64,000 nt of DNA from Williamsia sp. DF01-3 (GTDB lineage Bacteria > Actinomycetota > Actinomycetes > Mycobacteriales > Mycobacteriaceae): assembly GCF_023051145.1 (NCBI RefSeq), contig NZ_JALKFS010000005.1, forward strand, positions 2,683,733 through 2,747,732, read 5' to 3'. The notes beneath the pieces are model-generated. The model had not been told where the DNA came from, made no database searches, and saw only the letters and a list, made by a program, of their open reading frames with translations. Position 1 is the first letter of the stretch, and each line of letters opens with the position of its first letter. A program made the position numbers and the translations under genes. This document shows, piece after piece, positions 10,548-20,175 of this stretch.

Positions 10548-10859
10548 ATGGCAACGTACGCGATCGTCAAGACCGGCGGTAAGCAGTACAAGGTCGCTGA
10601 AGGCGATCTGGTGAAGGTCGAGAAGATCGACAGTGAACTCGGCGCGACCGTCTCACTTCCGGTGACGCTTGTCGTCGACGGTGCCGATCTGACCACGGAC
10701 GCCGACAAGTTGGCGAAGATCTCGGTGACCGGTGAGGTCGTCGAGCACGTCAAGGGTCCGAAGATCCGCATCCACAAGTTCAAGAACAAGACCGGCTACC
10801 ACAAGCGTCAGGGTCACCGTCAGAAGTTGACGGTCCTCAAGGTCACCGGCATCAAGTAA
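10548..10859 (+). CDS. rplU: 50S ribosomal protein L21
   Basis: 103-residue 23S rRNA-binding protein of the large subunit. It begins [17 protein letters not shown] and ends with the basic [10 protein letters not shown] region, both typical of L21. GAGGTAG lies in front of the ATG. First gene of the classic rplU-rpmA-obg set. Confidence 0.97.
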   Translation: MATYAIVKTGGKQYKVAEGDLVKVEKIDSELGATVSLPVTLVVDGADLTTDADKLAKISVTGEVVEHVKGPKIRIHKFKNKTGYHKRQGHRQKLTVLKVTGIK

Positions 10860-10890
10860 GCACGCCCCCACACTTTTCAGGAGAACTGTC

Positions 10891-11154
10891 ATGGCACATA
10901 AGAAGGGTGCATCCAGCTCGCGCAACGGGCGCGACTCGAATGCTCAGCGGCTCGGTGTGAAGCGCTTCGGCGGCCAGCAGGTGAGCGCCGGTGAGATCCT
11001 GGTCCGCCAGCGCGGCACACACTTTCACCCCGGCGTGAATGTCGGACGTGGCGGCGACGACACGCTGTTCGCCCTGGCCCCCGGTGCTGTGGAGTTCGGC
11101 AGCAAGCGTGGCCGCAAGACCGTGAACATCGTTCCGGAGCCTGCGCAGGCCTGA
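10891..11154 (+). CDS. rpmA: 50S ribosomal protein L27
   Basis: 87-residue large-subunit protein whose N-terminal tail reaches the peptidyl transferase centre. It starts [20 protein letters not shown] with GVKRFGGQ following, and [10 protein letters not shown] further on, all diagnostic of L27. No N-terminal cleavage extension of the Firmicutes type. AGGAG precedes the ATG. 31 bp downstream of rplU and followed by a strong hairpin. Confidence 0.97.
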   Translation: MAHKKGASSSRNGRDSNAQRLGVKRFGGQQVSAGEILVRQRGTHFHPGVNVGRGGDDTLFALAPGAVEFGSKRGRKTVNIVPEPAQA

Positions 11155-11177
11155 TCCGGCGCAATGCAATCCAGCTC

Positions 11178-11219
11178 CTAAGGGGCGGGCAGGATCACCA
11201 GATCCCGCCCGCCCCTTAG
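11178..11219 (+). terminator. Strong hairpin between rpmA and obg
   Basis: 19-nt arms with one mismatch around a 4-nt loop (ACCA, 11197-11200); the core is CTAAGGGGCGGGC pairing with GCCCGCCCCTTAG. No U-tract follows on the + strand, so it may be an actinobacterial I-shaped terminator or an attenuator that lowers obg expression relative to the ribosomal proteins. Confidence 0.65.
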
Positions 11220-11249
11220 AAAATCCCAAACTCTCTCACAGGTGGTTCC

Positions 11250-12719
11250 ATGTCCAGATTTGTTGACCGCGTGACGATTCACGCAACGGCGGGCAACGGT
11301 GGTCATGGCTGCTCATCGGTGCACCGCGAGAAGTTCAAACCCCTCGGTGGACCCGACGGCGGCAACGGTGGCAACGGTGGCGATGTCACCCTCGTGGTCG
11401 ACCCGCAGGTTCACACCCTGCTCGACTTCCACTTCCATCCGCACGCGAAGGCCGGTAACGGCCGGCCCGGTGCGGGTGCCAACCGTGACGGCGCAAATGG
11501 GGAACCACTGGTTCTCCCTGTCCCTGACGGCACCATGGTGCTCGACCGCGACGGTCGGCTCCTGGCCGACATGGTCGGTGCGGGAACCACTTTCGCTGCG
11601 GCGTCCGGTGGACGTGGTGGTCTCGGTAACGCCTCGCTGGCGTCCAAGGCGCGTAAGGCGCCGGGCTTCGCTCTGCTGGGGGAGGAAGGCGAGGTCCGCG
11701 AACTCGTCCTCGAACTCAAATCCGTCGCCGATGTCGGCCTCGTGGGTTTTCCGTCGGCAGGCAAATCGTCTCTCGTCTCGGTGCTCTCGGCGGCCAAGCC
11801 GAAGATCGCCGACTATCCTTTCACCACGCTTCAGCCGAATCTCGGTGTGGTGAACAGCGGTTCAGATGTCTTCACCGTTGCGGACGTTCCTGGGCTGATC
11901 CCGGGAGCGTCTGCCGGCCGCGGTCTGGGGTTGGAGTTCCTCCGTCATCTCGAACGCTGTGCGGTGCTGGCGCACGTGGTCGACTGCGCGACTCTCGAGC
12001 CCGGCCGCGACCCGGTGTCGGACATCGACGCGCTGGAGGCCGAGTTGGCCGCGTATCAGCCCGCTCTGCAGGCAGATACCGGTCTCGGACATCTCGCCGA
12101 TCGGCCTCGCGTGGTCATCCTGAACAAGACCGACGTGCCCGATGCGGCCGAACTGGCCGAGATGGTCACCCCGGAACTGCAAGAACGGGGCTGGCCCGTC
12201 TACGCGATCTCTGCCGTCTCCCACAAGGGCCTCAAGGAACTCACCTACGCGTTGGCCGACATGGTGCGCCAGTACCGCATCGACCATCCGAAACCGGTTG
12301 CCAGGCGCCCGGTGATCCGCCCGATCCCCACCGACGACAACGGTTTCTCGGTGATCGCCGATCCCGATCAGCCCGGTGGTTTCATCGTGCGCGGTACGCG
12401 GCCGGAGCGCTGGATCAAGCAGACGCAGTTCGAGAACGACGAAGCCGTCGGATATCTCGCCGACCGACTCAACCGGCTCGGTGTCGAGGCGGAACTGGTC
12501 AAGCAAGGCGCCGAGCCCGGCTGCCCGGTCACCATCGGAGATGTGTCCTTCGAGTGGGAACCGCAGACGCCTGTCGCGGAGGACTTCCCCATGAGCGGTC
12601 GCGGTACCGATATCCGTCTGGATCGGCCGGAGCGTGTCGGTGCCTCCGAGCGCAAGATCGCACGACGGCTGCGGCGCGGCCTCGATGTGGATGCCGAGGA
12701 TCCGGACGAACGTGGCTAG
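11250..12719 (+). CDS. obg: GTPase Obg (CgtA), ribosome-associated
   Basis: Essential GTPase in 50S subunit maturation and stress control. The 489-residue product has the glycine-rich Obg fold (about 1-158, beginning [18 protein letters not shown]), a G domain with Walker [10 protein letters not shown] near 165, [10 protein letters not shown] near 210 and NKTD near 290, then the C-terminal OCT domain and an Arg-rich tail. The proB start overlaps its last codons by 8 nt. Confidence 0.96.
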   Translation: MSRFVDRVTIHATAGNGGHGCSSVHREKFKPLGGPDGGNGGNGGDVTLVVDPQVHTLLDFHFHPHAKAGNGRPGAGANRDGANGEPLVLPVPDGTMVLDRDGRLLADMVGAGTTFAAASGGRGGLGNASLASKARKAPGFALLGEEGEVRELVLELKSVADVGLVGFPSAGKSSLVSVLSAAKPKIADYPFTTLQPNLGVVNSGSDVFTVADVPGLIPGASAGRGLGLEFLRHLERCAVLAHVVDCATLEPGRDPVSDIDALEAELAAYQPALQADTGLGHLADRPRVVILNKTDVPDAAELAEMVTPELQERGWPVYAISAVSHKGLKELTYALADMVRQYRIDHPKPVARRPVIRPIPTDDNGFSVIADPDQPGGFIVRGTRPERWIKQTQFENDEAVGYLADRLNRLGVEAELVKQGAEPGCPVTIGDVSFEWEPQTPVAEDFPMSGRGTDIRLDRPERVGASERKIARRLRRGLDVDAEDPDERG

Positions 12720-13814
12720 TGTTACCCGGCAACGGATTTCGGGAGCTCGTAGCGTTGTGGTCAAGATCGGCTCCTCGGCTCTGACCGAGTTGGCGACCGG
12801 CCTGGACTCGGGCCGTCTAGACGCCTTGGCCGATGCGATCGAGGCGCGGATGCAGGCCGGATCGGACGTCATCGTGGTGTCGTCCGGCGCAATCGGAGCA
12901 GGTATCGCGCCGTTGGGTCTCAAGAGCCGGCCGAAGGATCTGGCCACCAAGCAGGCAGCGGCCAGCGTCGGTCAGCTGGCCCTCGCGCACGCGTGGAACA
13001 CGTCGTTCGCCCGATACGGTCGCACCGTTGGGCAAGTTCTGCTGACGGCCCATGACATCTCGCTGCGTGCACACCACGCCAATGCGCAGCGCACCCTCGA
13101 TCGATTGCGGTCTCTCGGCGCGGTCGCGATCGTCAACGAGAACGACACCGTGGCAACCAACGAGATTCGCTTCGGCGACAACGATCGGCTGGCGGCTCTG
13201 GTCGCCCACCTCGCGGGCGCTGATGCGCTGGTCCTTCTGTCCGATGTCGACGGTCTCTACGACGGGGATCCCCGCAAGGGCAACGCCTCCATGATCTCTG
13301 AGGTCGACGGCCCCGAAGACCTCGACGGTGTCATCGCCGGCACCGGTGGCGCCCTGGGAACCGGCGGCATGGCATCGAAGTTGTCGGCTGCCCGCCTCGC
13401 CGCGGATGCCGGGTTGCCGGTGCTGCTGGCAGCGGCGGCCGATGCGGCCGCAGCGCTGACCGATGCCTCGGTCGGCACTGCGTTCGCGCCTCGACCGCAA
13501 CGACTTTCGGCGCGCAAATTCTGGGTGCGGCACGCCGCAGAAGCCAGTGGACGTCTGGTGCTCGATGATGGGGCGGTGCAGGCCGTTGCCACCGCGCGCC
13601 GTTCACTGCTGTCGGCCGGTATCACCGCGGTGTCCGGCCGGTTCTACGGTGGCGACGTGGTCGATCTGACGGATCAGGCCGGCCACACGATGGCCAGGGG
13701 GTCGTGGCGTACGACGCCACCGAGGTGGCCCAGATGGTGGGCAAGTCGAAGGCCGATCTGCCCCCTGATCTACGACGGCCGGTTGTTCATGCCGACGATC
13801 TCGTCGCGGTCTGA
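12712..13814 (+). pseudogene. proB: Glutamate 5-kinase ProB, frameshifted near the 3' end (probable base-call error)
   Basis: Phosphorylates glutamate as the first step of proline synthesis. The frame from GTG 12712 reads a normal kinase: [55 protein letters not shown] and GTGGMASK. The homology breaks at GGGGG 13697-13701, after which the read frame runs on to 14016 through sequence antisense to the sirtuin. Adding one G restores [20 protein letters not shown] and a stop at 13814, giving about 367 residues as expected; the restored tail is a short PUA-less C-terminus. The start overlaps obg, implying coupling. Type is given as broken because of the sequence as written. Confidence 0.85.
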
Positions 13815-14684
13815 CTCCAGCCACCCGGTCAGCACCTCCGAGCACGAACCGTCGATCTTCATGGTCGCGCACTCGTCGCCGCGAGTGTGTCCCCGGTTGA
13901 CGATGGCGATCGGTTTGCCGGTACGCCTGGCGTGCCGGACAAATCTCAGCCCACTCATCACCGTCAGGGATGACCCCAGGACGAGTACCGCATCGGCTTC
14001 ATCGACCATCGAATAACCTTGCTGTACCACAGATTTCGGGACGCTTTCGCCGAAGTAGACGATGTCTGGTTTGAGAATGCCGCCGCAGTCCGGGCAGTCG
14101 AGCATCGCGAAGTCGGTGGTGTCTTCCACAACCACATCGGCGTCGGGGGCCACCTCGATGGCGCCGCGACCACGAATCCTGGTGACGAACTCGGCGTTTG
14201 CCGGCTCCAGGAGTTCGGCAAGTCGGTGCCGAGAGACGCGGTGGTCGCAGTCGAGGCAACGGACGCGCCCGTAGCTGCCGTGTAGTTCGAGCACTGCGCG
14301 GTTACCGGCCTTGAGGTGGAGCATGTCGACGTTCTGCGTGATCACGCCGCTCACCCTGCCCCGGCGTTCCAGGGCGGCGAGGGCTCGGTGGCCCGCGTTG
14401 GGAACTGCCGCGTCCATATGACGCCAACCGAGGTGATTGCGTGCCCAGTAGTGACGGCGGAAGTCGCTCGAACTCAGGAACATCTCGATGGTCATCGGTG
14501 TCCGCGGGGGAGTTCCGGGGCTGCGGTAGTCCGGTATACCCGAATCGGTCGACATCCCGGCCCCGGTCAGCGCGAGCACACGACGCCCGTTGAGCAGCTG
14601 TGCCAGCTCGTCGATCCGATGGGGTAGATCGGGGTCCGGTGCGGTGGGCTGGGCCGGTGTCCAGCGAATGGGGCGGGTTCGCAC
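13770..14684 (-). CDS. Sir2-family NAD-dependent protein deacylase
   Basis: Cytoplasmic sirtuin that removes acyl groups from lysine using NAD+. The roughly 304-residue product has [15 protein letters not shown] (NAD site), [12 protein letters not shown] (catalytic region), HGSYG with the active-site His, two zinc cysteine pairs (CLDC and CPDCGG), and GSSLTV near the C-terminus. The GTG at 14684 is preferred; the frame stays open upstream to 14864 but that part crosses a terminator and is not sirtuin-like. Convergent with proB, and its end overlaps the repaired proB end by 45 bp. Confidence 0.88.
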   Translation of the reverse strand: MRTRPIRWTPAQPTAPDPDLPHRIDELAQLLNGRRVLALTGAGMSTDSGIPDYRSPGTPPRTPMTIEMFLSSSDFRRHYWARNHLGWRHMDAAVPNAGHRALAALERRGRVSGVITQNVDMLHLKAGNRAVLELHGSYGRVRCLDCDHRVSRHRLAELLEPANAEFVTRIRGRGAIEVAPDADVVVEDTTDFAMLDCPDCGGILKPDIVYFGESVPKSVVQQGYSMVDEADAVLVLGSSLTVMSGLRFVRHARRTGKPIAIVNRGHTRGDECATMKIDGSCSEVLTGWLESDRDEIVGMNNRPS

Positions 14685-14726
14685 CTCGTCCAGAATACCC
14701 CGACTGCGACAATGTCCAGGCGACGA

Positions 14727-14758
14727 AAACTCGGCACCCCCGTCGGGGTGCCGAGTTT
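14727..14758 (-). terminator. Perfect hairpin terminator downstream of ectC
   Basis: Two perfect 14-nt arms (AAACTCGGCACCCC and its complement) around a 4-nt loop. It has A-rich and T-rich ends, so it can act on either strand. It lies 119 bp after the ectC stop and 43 bp before the sirtuin start, separating the two minus-strand units. Confidence 0.8.
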
Positions 14759-14876
14759 CTTGCTGGTTCGCCTTGGTGACGGTCGGAGGGCCCGGGCATC
14801 TGACGCAATCGCACAAGCGCCAGCCCAACGCTACCCAGCGAAGCCCGGGTTCAGGGCCCGCCATCCGGCGAACCGG

Positions 14877-15275
14877 TCAGGTGCCGACGGTGACCAGCGG
14901 GTAGACGCCGTTCTCGTCGTGGGTTTCGGTTCCGACCACCGGCGGATTGAACACACAAAGCATGCGCAGCTCGGTGTCAGCGGTGACCGTATGCCGTTCG
15001 TGCCCGTTGAGGAGATACATCGTGCCCGGCCCGAGCGAGTACACCTCGCCGGTCTCGCGATCGGTGAGGGTCCCGGTGCCCTCCACCAGCCACACTGCTT
15101 CGACATGGTTGGCGTAGTGGAACTCGTTGACCGAACCTGCCTTGATGGTCGTCTCGTGGAAGGAGAACCCCACTTTGTCGCCGCCGAGGACGATGCGCTT
15201 GGAACGCCAGTTGCCGTTCTCCGCCTCCACATCACGTTCGGTGCCGGTGATTTCCTTGGTGGTACGTACGATCAC
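14877..15275 (-). CDS. ectC: L-ectoine synthase
   Basis: Cupin-fold lyase that cyclises N-acetyl-diaminobutyrate to ectoine. The 132-residue product shows the EctC pattern [15 protein letters not shown] at the start, [17 protein letters not shown] (metal-binding cupin motif 1) and [14 protein letters not shown] (motif 2). GTG start with AAAGGA 8 nt upstream. Last gene of ectABC, 43 bp after ectB, followed by a perfect hairpin. No ectD hydroxylase is present next to it, so the product is probably ectoine rather than hydroxyectoine, unless ectD lies elsewhere. Confidence 0.96.
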   Translation of the reverse strand: MIVRTTKEITGTERDVEAENGNWRSKRIVLGGDKVGFSFHETTIKAGSVNEFHYANHVEAVWLVEGTGTLTDRETGEVYSLGPGTMYLLNGHERHTVTADTELRMLCVFNPPVVGTETHDENGVYPLVTVGT

Positions 15276-15318
15276 GTGTAGTCCTTTCGCGCTTGGGTTT
15301 TCGTCGAGTCGGTCTGGC

Positions 15319-16596
15319 TCAGGCGCTGAGCACCTCGGCCGTGGCCTGGCCGAGGATCGCCAGCCCCTGATCGAGCTCTTCGATGGTGATGGTCAGCGGC
15401 GGCAGCAACTTGACGACCTGGTCTGACGGGCCGGAGGTCTCGACGAGCAGTCCGCGGTCGTACGCGAGTGCGCACACCTTGCCTGCCTTTTCGGCGTCGT
15501 CGAACACCAGTCCCTGGACCATGCCCCGACCACGGGTCGTGATGCCCTGGTGCGCGCTGCACAGCGAGATGAACGAGTCGCGGATCCGCTCACCCTTGGC
15601 GATGACCTCGTTCTCGAACGTGTCGTCCGACCAGTAGGTGTCGATCGCCTTCTTTGCGGTGACGAAGGCGGGGTTGTTGCCGCGGAAGGTGCCGTTGTGC
15701 TCGCCCGGTGCCCACACGTCGAGGTGCGGCTTGAACAGCGTCAGCGCCATTGGCATGCCGTAGCCGCTGATCGACTTCGACATGGTGACGATGTCGGGCT
15801 CGATGCCGGCGATCTCGAACGAGAAGAACGGGCCCGTGCGGCCGCAGCCCATCTGGACGTCGTCGACGATCAAGAGGATCTCGCGCCGCTTGCAGAGGTC
15901 GGCGAGGGCCTTGAGCCATTCCGGCCGGGCCACGTTGACGCCGCCTTCGCCCTGGACGGTCTCCACGATCACGGCTGCCGGACGATTGAGTCCACTGCCC
16001 GAGTCATCGAGGACGCGCTCGAACCAGCTGAAGTCCTCCACGACACCGTCGAAGTAGTTGTCGAACGGCATGGGCGTCGCGTGCACCAAGGGGATGCCTG
16101 CGCCCGCGCGCTTCATCGAGTTGCCGGTGACCGAGAGTGCTCCCAGGGTCATACCGTGAAATGCATTGGTGAAGTTGATGATCGAGGTACGACCGGTGAC
16201 CTTGCGGGCCAGCTTCAGAGCGCTCTCGACGGTGTTGGCGCCGGTGGGTCCGGGGAACTGGACCTTGTAGTCGAGTCCGCGCGGCAGCAGGATCTTGTCC
16301 TGGAATGCCTGTAGGAACTCGCCTTTCGCGACGGTGGACATGTCCAGACCGTGGGTGATGCCGTCGTTCTCGATGTAGTCGAGCAGAGCCGACTTGAGGA
16401 TCGGGTTGTTGTGCCCGTAGTTCAATGCACCGGCGCCGGCGAAGAAGTCGAGGTATTGCTTTCCGTCGCGGTCGGTGAGCCATGCGCCCTTGGCCTTGGT
16501 GAAGATTGCCGGCCAGCCGCGGCTGTAACTACGAACCTCGGACTCGCGGGTCTCGAAGATGTTGCTGGAAAACGTTTCTTGGATGGATGCAGTCAT
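15319..16596 (-). CDS. ectB: Diaminobutyrate--2-oxoglutarate transaminase EctB
   Basis: PLP-dependent class III aminotransferase making L-2,4-diaminobutyrate from aspartate semialdehyde, first committed step of ectoine synthesis. The 425-residue protein reads [20 protein letters not shown] at its N-terminus, [15 protein letters not shown], the PLP-site [13 protein letters not shown] and the Schiff-base lysine in [12 protein letters not shown]. The ATG at 16596 follows GGAGG by 11 nt and gives family length; the frame is open a further 11 codons upstream without better support. Confidence 0.96.
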   Translation of the reverse strand: MTASIQETFSSNIFETRESEVRSYSRGWPAIFTKAKGAWLTDRDGKQYLDFFAGAGALNYGHNNPILKSALLDYIENDGITHGLDMSTVAKGEFLQAFQDKILLPRGLDYKVQFPGPTGANTVESALKLARKVTGRTSIINFTNAFHGMTLGALSVTGNSMKRAGAGIPLVHATPMPFDNYFDGVVEDFSWFERVLDDSGSGLNRPAAVIVETVQGEGGVNVARPEWLKALADLCKRREILLIVDDVQMGCGRTGPFFSFEIAGIEPDIVTMSKSISGYGMPMALTLFKPHLDVWAPGEHNGTFRGNNPAFVTAKKAIDTYWSDDTFENEVIAKGERIRDSFISLCSAHQGITTRGRGMVQGLVFDDAEKAGKVCALAYDRGLLVETSGPSDQVVKLLPPLTITIEELDQGLAILGQATAEVLSA

Positions 16597-16758
16597 GTCT
16601 GTCGTGTCCTCCGGGTGTGCCTGAAGCACGGTAGGGTGCGAAAAATACAGCTGTATTCCAACTGGTGAAGATGTGGCGGCCGGGGCGGTCCCGGCTCTGC
16701 CGTGAAGTGACCACGGGTAGCGGTGGTCGGATGCGGTATTACCAACCGCGGCAGGTCA

Positions 16759-17283
16759 TTACGAGCGTCGCGGTGCGACGACGTACAGATCTTCTGGTTC
16801 GTGATCATCCGGGAAGTCGGCGGGGGAGAAGAAGCTCTCCTTGGTGATGCTCATGCCGCGACGTTCGGCCAGGGCGGTGAACAGGGCCACCGACGCCTCG
16901 TTGTCCGGACTGATCGTTGTGTGCAGGGTGGTGATGCCGCGCGGCTCCAGCCGATCCATCAACTGGGACAGCATTTTTCCGGCCAGACCGAGGCCCCGTT
17001 GGTCGGCGTCGACAGCGACCTGCCATACCATCACCACATCGGGGAGTTCGGGGCGAAGGTAACCGGTGACAAAGCCGACGACGCGTCCGTCCACTTCGGC
17101 GACCACCGATGTCTCGGCGTAATCCTTGCACCACAGGAGGTAGGCGTAACTCGAGTTGAGATCGAGAACTTGCGAGTCACGGGCGATTTCCCAGAGCCGG
17201 ACTCCGTCGGAAACCTTTGGCGAACGAAATGCCACCGCGTCCGGCGCGGCGGTTAGGGTAGCGCTGATCTGAGTTGGGCTCAT
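16759..17283 (-). CDS. ectA: L-2,4-diaminobutyrate N-acetyltransferase EctA
   Basis: GNAT-fold enzyme that acetylates the 4-amino group of diaminobutyrate using acetyl-CoA. The 174-residue product has the EctA hallmark LDLNSSYAYLLWCKDYAETS near residue 41 and the CoA-binding loop DQRGLGLAGKML. First gene of the operon, 162 bp before ectB. A perfect TGTGA-N6-TCACA box about 100 bp upstream suggests cAMP-receptor control. Osmoprotectant function is inferred from the intact ectABC set. Confidence 0.95.
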   Translation of the reverse strand: MSPTQISATLTAAPDAVAFRSPKVSDGVRLWEIARDSQVLDLNSSYAYLLWCKDYAETSVVAEVDGRVVGFVTGYLRPELPDVVMVWQVAVDADQRGLGLAGKMLSQLMDRLEPRGITTLHTTISPDNEASVALFTALAERRGMSITKESFFSPADFPDDHEPEDLYVVAPRRS

Positions 17284-17378
17284 ATCGAATTTGAAGTTAA
17301 CAACGTGTCACACGAAAGTCACCCGGTTGTCGAAATTGGTCGCAAAAGCGCCGGTATAAGCCCTGTTCAAACCCGGTT

Positions 17379-17394
17379 TGTGAGGTGGCTCACA
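17379..17394. promoter_or_regulatory. Perfect CRP/GlxR-type binding site (TGTGA-N6-TCACA)
   Basis: TGTGAGGTGGCTCACA, embedded in a longer palindrome TTTGTGAG-GTGG-CTCACAAA (17377-17396), in the divergent region between ectA (start 17283) and rsmD (start 17473). It matches the consensus of the CRP/GlxR regulators of Mycobacteriales with no mismatch. A second small palindrome, ACTTGCA-GGC-TGCAAGT, follows at 17398-17414. Confidence 0.7.
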
Positions 17395-17472
17395 AAAACT
17401 TGCAGGCTGCAAGTAGTTGGGCCGCCGGACCCGGGTCCCGCGGCCGGGCCGGATACCCGAAACAATGGACTC

Positions 17473-18033
17473 ATGACCCGCATCATCGCCGGCTCGGCCC
17501 GTGGTCGCCGACTGTCGGTGCCCGCCGCCGGCACCCGGCCGACCACCGACCGGGTGCGGGAATCGATGTTCAACATCTTGGCGGCCCGCATCGACTTCAC
17601 CGGGCTGATCGTGCTCGATCTGTTCGCCGGAAGCGGCGCGCTGGGGCTCGAGGCGTTGTCGCGGGGGGCCGAATCGGTGACGTTCGTGGAGGCCGACGCC
17701 AAGGCGGCGAAGATCATCGAGGCGAATGTCAGGGCGTCGGGGTTGTCGGGCGGGCGGGTGATCCGCCGCCGAGCGGCTGAACATCTCGAGCGCAGCGGCG
17801 GTACCTACGACCTCGTGCTCGCCGATCCGCCCTACGATCTACCCGAAGATGAGGTTGCGCACCTGGTTCGGCAGCTCGCGGACGGGGCGGTCTCCGACGG
17901 GGGACTGGTCGTGCTGGAGCGCGCTGCTCGCGCGGCCGACACCCGGTGGCCGCCGGAGTTCGATGACGTCCTGATCCGCCGGTATGGGGAAACCCGGGTC
18001 GAGGTTGCCGTGTACAGCCCGCCACATGGGTGA
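17473..18033 (+). CDS. rsmD: 16S rRNA (guanine(966)-N(2))-methyltransferase RsmD
   Basis: SAM-dependent methyltransferase acting on G966 of 16S rRNA. The 186-residue protein begins TRIIAGSARGRRLSVP, has the SAM motif LDLFAGSGALGLEALSRGA near 48 and the catalytic DPPYD near 118. The ATG at 17473 starts the family homology; AACAAT ending 6 nt upstream may be the -10 of a leaderless transcript. Paired with coaD as in mycobacteria. Confidence 0.93.
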   Translation: MTRIIAGSARGRRLSVPAAGTRPTTDRVRESMFNILAARIDFTGLIVLDLFAGSGALGLEALSRGAESVTFVEADAKAAKIIEANVRASGLSGGRVIRRRAAEHLERSGGTYDLVLADPPYDLPEDEVAHLVRQLADGAVSDGGLVVLERAARAADTRWPPEFDDVLIRRYGETRVEVAVYSPPHG

Positions 18034-18066
18034 GATGGCTGCCCGCAGGCTGATAACTTGACTCCC

Positions 18067-18546
18067 ATGTCGGGAGCTGTCTGTCCGGGTTCATTCGACC
18101 CGGTGACCTCGGGTCATCTGTTCGTCTTCGAGCGGGCAGCCGCCCGGTTCGATGAGCTGGTGATCACCGTGATGGTCAATCCGAAGAAGAGTGGTCTCTT
18201 CACGATCCCTGAACGCATTGCTCTCCTGCAGGAGACCACCTCTCACCTGCCCAACGTCCGGGTCGACAGCTGGCAGGGATTGCTCGTGGACTATGTGCGT
18301 TCGCAGGGGATGGACACGATCGTGAAGGGCCTGCGCGGCGCCGTGGACTTCGAATACGAGCTGCCGATGGCGCAGATGAACCGGGATCTGACCGGGGCCG
18401 AGACCATTTTCATGCTGACCGACCCGCGTCTGGCCCATGTCTCGAGCTCACTGGTGAAGGAAGTCGCCACCCTCGGTGGACCGGTCACCGAGTTCCTGCC
18501 GCCGGTGGTCCACGAGCAGCTGCTCGCCAAACTCTCCGCTCGCTGA
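18067..18546 (+). CDS. coaD: Phosphopantetheine adenylyltransferase
   Basis: Penultimate step of coenzyme A synthesis: adenylates 4'-phosphopantetheine. The 159-residue product begins GAVCPGSFDPVTSGH, the nucleotidyltransferase T/HxGH motif, and includes KGLRGAVDFEYELPMA and SSSLVKEVA, all typical of CoaD. ATG at 18067 is chosen over a TTG nine bases upstream. A TAACTT hexamer 7 nt before the ATG may be a promoter of its own. Confidence 0.96.
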   Translation: MSGAVCPGSFDPVTSGHLFVFERAAARFDELVITVMVNPKKSGLFTIPERIALLQETTSHLPNVRVDSWQGLLVDYVRSQGMDTIVKGLRGAVDFEYELPMAQMNRDLTGAETIFMLTDPRLAHVSSSLVKEVATLGGPVTEFLPPVVHEQLLAKLSAR

Positions 18547-18735
18547 ACGGCCGGTCCGGGCAGGCCGCCAAGCGGGGCAAATCCTGGTTTGGTACCACGA
18601 CACGCCCCGTAGGTTGACGAGTCTCAGGCGTACCAGTGGGCACAATAGTCACAGAATTAACACCAACCACTGTTTGCACGCGGGTGGGGCCTTAGTGGGT
18701 CACCGGCCGATGTCGCGACGAGGAGTGAGGTAGCT

Positions 18736-19509
18736 GTGTACCGGGTATTCGAAGCGCTGGACGAATTGGGCGCCATCGTCGAAGAAGCGCGCAGTGTGCC
18801 GATGACTGCGGGTTGCGTGGTCCCCAGAGGTGACGTGCTCGAATTGCTCGACGACGTCAAGGACGCCATCCCCGGCGACCTCGACGACGCGCAGGACGTC
18901 CTCGATCAGCGCGACAAGCTGATCGGCGACGCGCGGATGCGCGCCGACACCCTCGTCGGTGAGGCCACCGCAGAATCCGATTCGCTGCTGGCACATTCGC
19001 GCGCTGAGGCCGATCGCCTCCTGTCGGAGGCAAAAGCGCAGGCGGACCGCATGGTTGCCGAGGCGCAGTCGCACTCGGGGCAACTGCTCGCGGACGCCAC
19101 TGCCGAAGCCGAGCGGGTGACCGCGGCGGCTCATCGTGAGTACGAGTCCGTGACCGGCCGCGCCCACGCCGAGGCCGAGCGCATGATCGCCTCGGGCAAC
19201 GCGAACTACGAGCGCTCGGTGGCCGAGGGCATCGCCGAGCAGCAACGGCTCGTCTCCGAGACCGAGGTGGTCCAGGCTGCCCGTGCCGAGTCCGAGCGGG
19301 TCATCGACGCGGCACACGCCGAGTCCGATCGTCTGCGCGGCGAATGCGACATCTACGTGGACAACAAACTGGCCGAGTTCGAGGAACTCCTCACCGGGAC
19401 GATCCGCTCGGTCAACCGTGGTCGGCAACAGCTTCGGACGGGCGCAGGCGTGCACGACTACGCCGAGCATGTCCACCGTGGGGATTTCGGCACCGGAATG
19501 GCGGTCTGA
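18736..19509 (+). CDS. sepIVA: SepIVA-like (DivIVA domain) cell-envelope growth protein
   Basis: Cytoplasmic coiled-coil protein of the DivIVA type, implicated in mycobacteria in septation and polar envelope synthesis. The 257-residue product starts YRVFEALDELGAIVEEARSVP, then a long Ala/Glu/Arg heptad-rich coiled coil (about 55-220) and a short basic tail. GTG start at 18736 preceded by AGGAGTGAGG. Position directly in front of DUF177-rnc-mutM is as in M. tuberculosis (Rv2927c), which supports the orthology. Confidence 0.88.
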   Translation: MYRVFEALDELGAIVEEARSVPMTAGCVVPRGDVLELLDDVKDAIPGDLDDAQDVLDQRDKLIGDARMRADTLVGEATAESDSLLAHSRAEADRLLSEAKAQADRMVAEAQSHSGQLLADATAEAERVTAAAHREYESVTGRAHAEAERMIASGNANYERSVAEGIAEQQRLVSETEVVQAARAESERVIDAAHAESDRLRGECDIYVDNKLAEFEELLTGTIRSVNRGRQQLRTGAGVHDYAEHVHRGDFGTGMAV

Positions 19510-19587
19510 CCACCGCGTCTTGATGGAGGACACGGCGCGGCGTCAGGATTGTCGCATGCGGTGATCAGGGGCGTATCGTGGTTCCCT

Positions 19588-20175
19588 GTGTCGCAGCGTG
19601 AGAGTAATTCAACCCGCCACGATCGCCCCGCCACCGGCCCGTTCAGTCTGGACATTCGCAGTCTCGGACGACGTGCCGGTTCGATGCAGGAGGTGCATCG
19701 TGCCATCACCTCTGCCCCTCGCATCGGGCTGGACATGATCGCGATCCCGGCCGGCAGTGACATCGACCTCGACTTGCGGCTCGAAGCCGTGTCCGAGGGT
19801 GTTCTGGTCACCGGGTGCGTCAGTGGTGAAACCGAAGGGCAGTGTGTTCGCTGCCTGGAGCCGATCGCGGGAACGTCGAGCGTCTATCTGACCGAACTGT
19901 TCGCCTATCCGGACAGTGTGACCGACGAGACCACCGACGCCGACGAGGTACATCGCATCGTCGATGACACCATCGATCTCGAACAAGCCATTGTCGACGC
20001 GGTGGCGCTCGACCTCCCCAATGCACCGCTGTGCTCACCTGACTGTCCCGGGCTGTGTCCCGAATGCGGTGTACGTCTTGCCGTTGCGGACCCCGGCCAT
20101 CACCACGACAAGATCGATCCGCGGTGGGCTGGTCTCGCCGCGAAATTCGCCGAGGAACCCGAGTCGAAGAAGTGA
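19588..20175 (+). CDS. YceD/DUF177 family protein (23S rRNA accumulation protein family)
   Basis: 195-residue protein of the DUF177 family, which is usually linked with rRNA or ribosome assembly. It contains [11 protein letters not shown] and [13 protein letters not shown], the four-cysteine metal-site pattern of the family, and a [11 protein letters not shown]-terminal motif. The GTG at 19588 is likely; an in-frame start at 19549 is possible. Its stop overlaps the rnc GTG, consistent with one operon with rnc and mutM. Confidence 0.85.
   Translation: MSQRESNSTRHDRPATGPFSLDIRSLGRRAGSMQEVHRAITSAPRIGLDMIAIPAGSDIDLDLRLEAVSEGVLVTGCVSGETEGQCVRCLEPIAGTSSVYLTELFAYPDSVTDETTDADEVHRIVDDTIDLEQAIVDAVALDLPNAPLCSPDCPGLCPECGVRLAVADPGHHHDKIDPRWAGLAAKFAEEPESKK

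Noticed and set aside
13815-14016. C-terminal extension of ProB as read without frame repair
   Set aside because: No similarity to ProB and antisense to the sirtuin; produced by the frameshift at 13697-13701.
14685-14864. N-terminal extension of the sirtuin
   Set aside because: Runs through the perfect hairpin terminator and has no sirtuin-like sequence.
18700-19533. 277-codon minus-strand open frame
   Set aside because: Antisense to sepIVA; arises from the repetitive coiled-coil codons.
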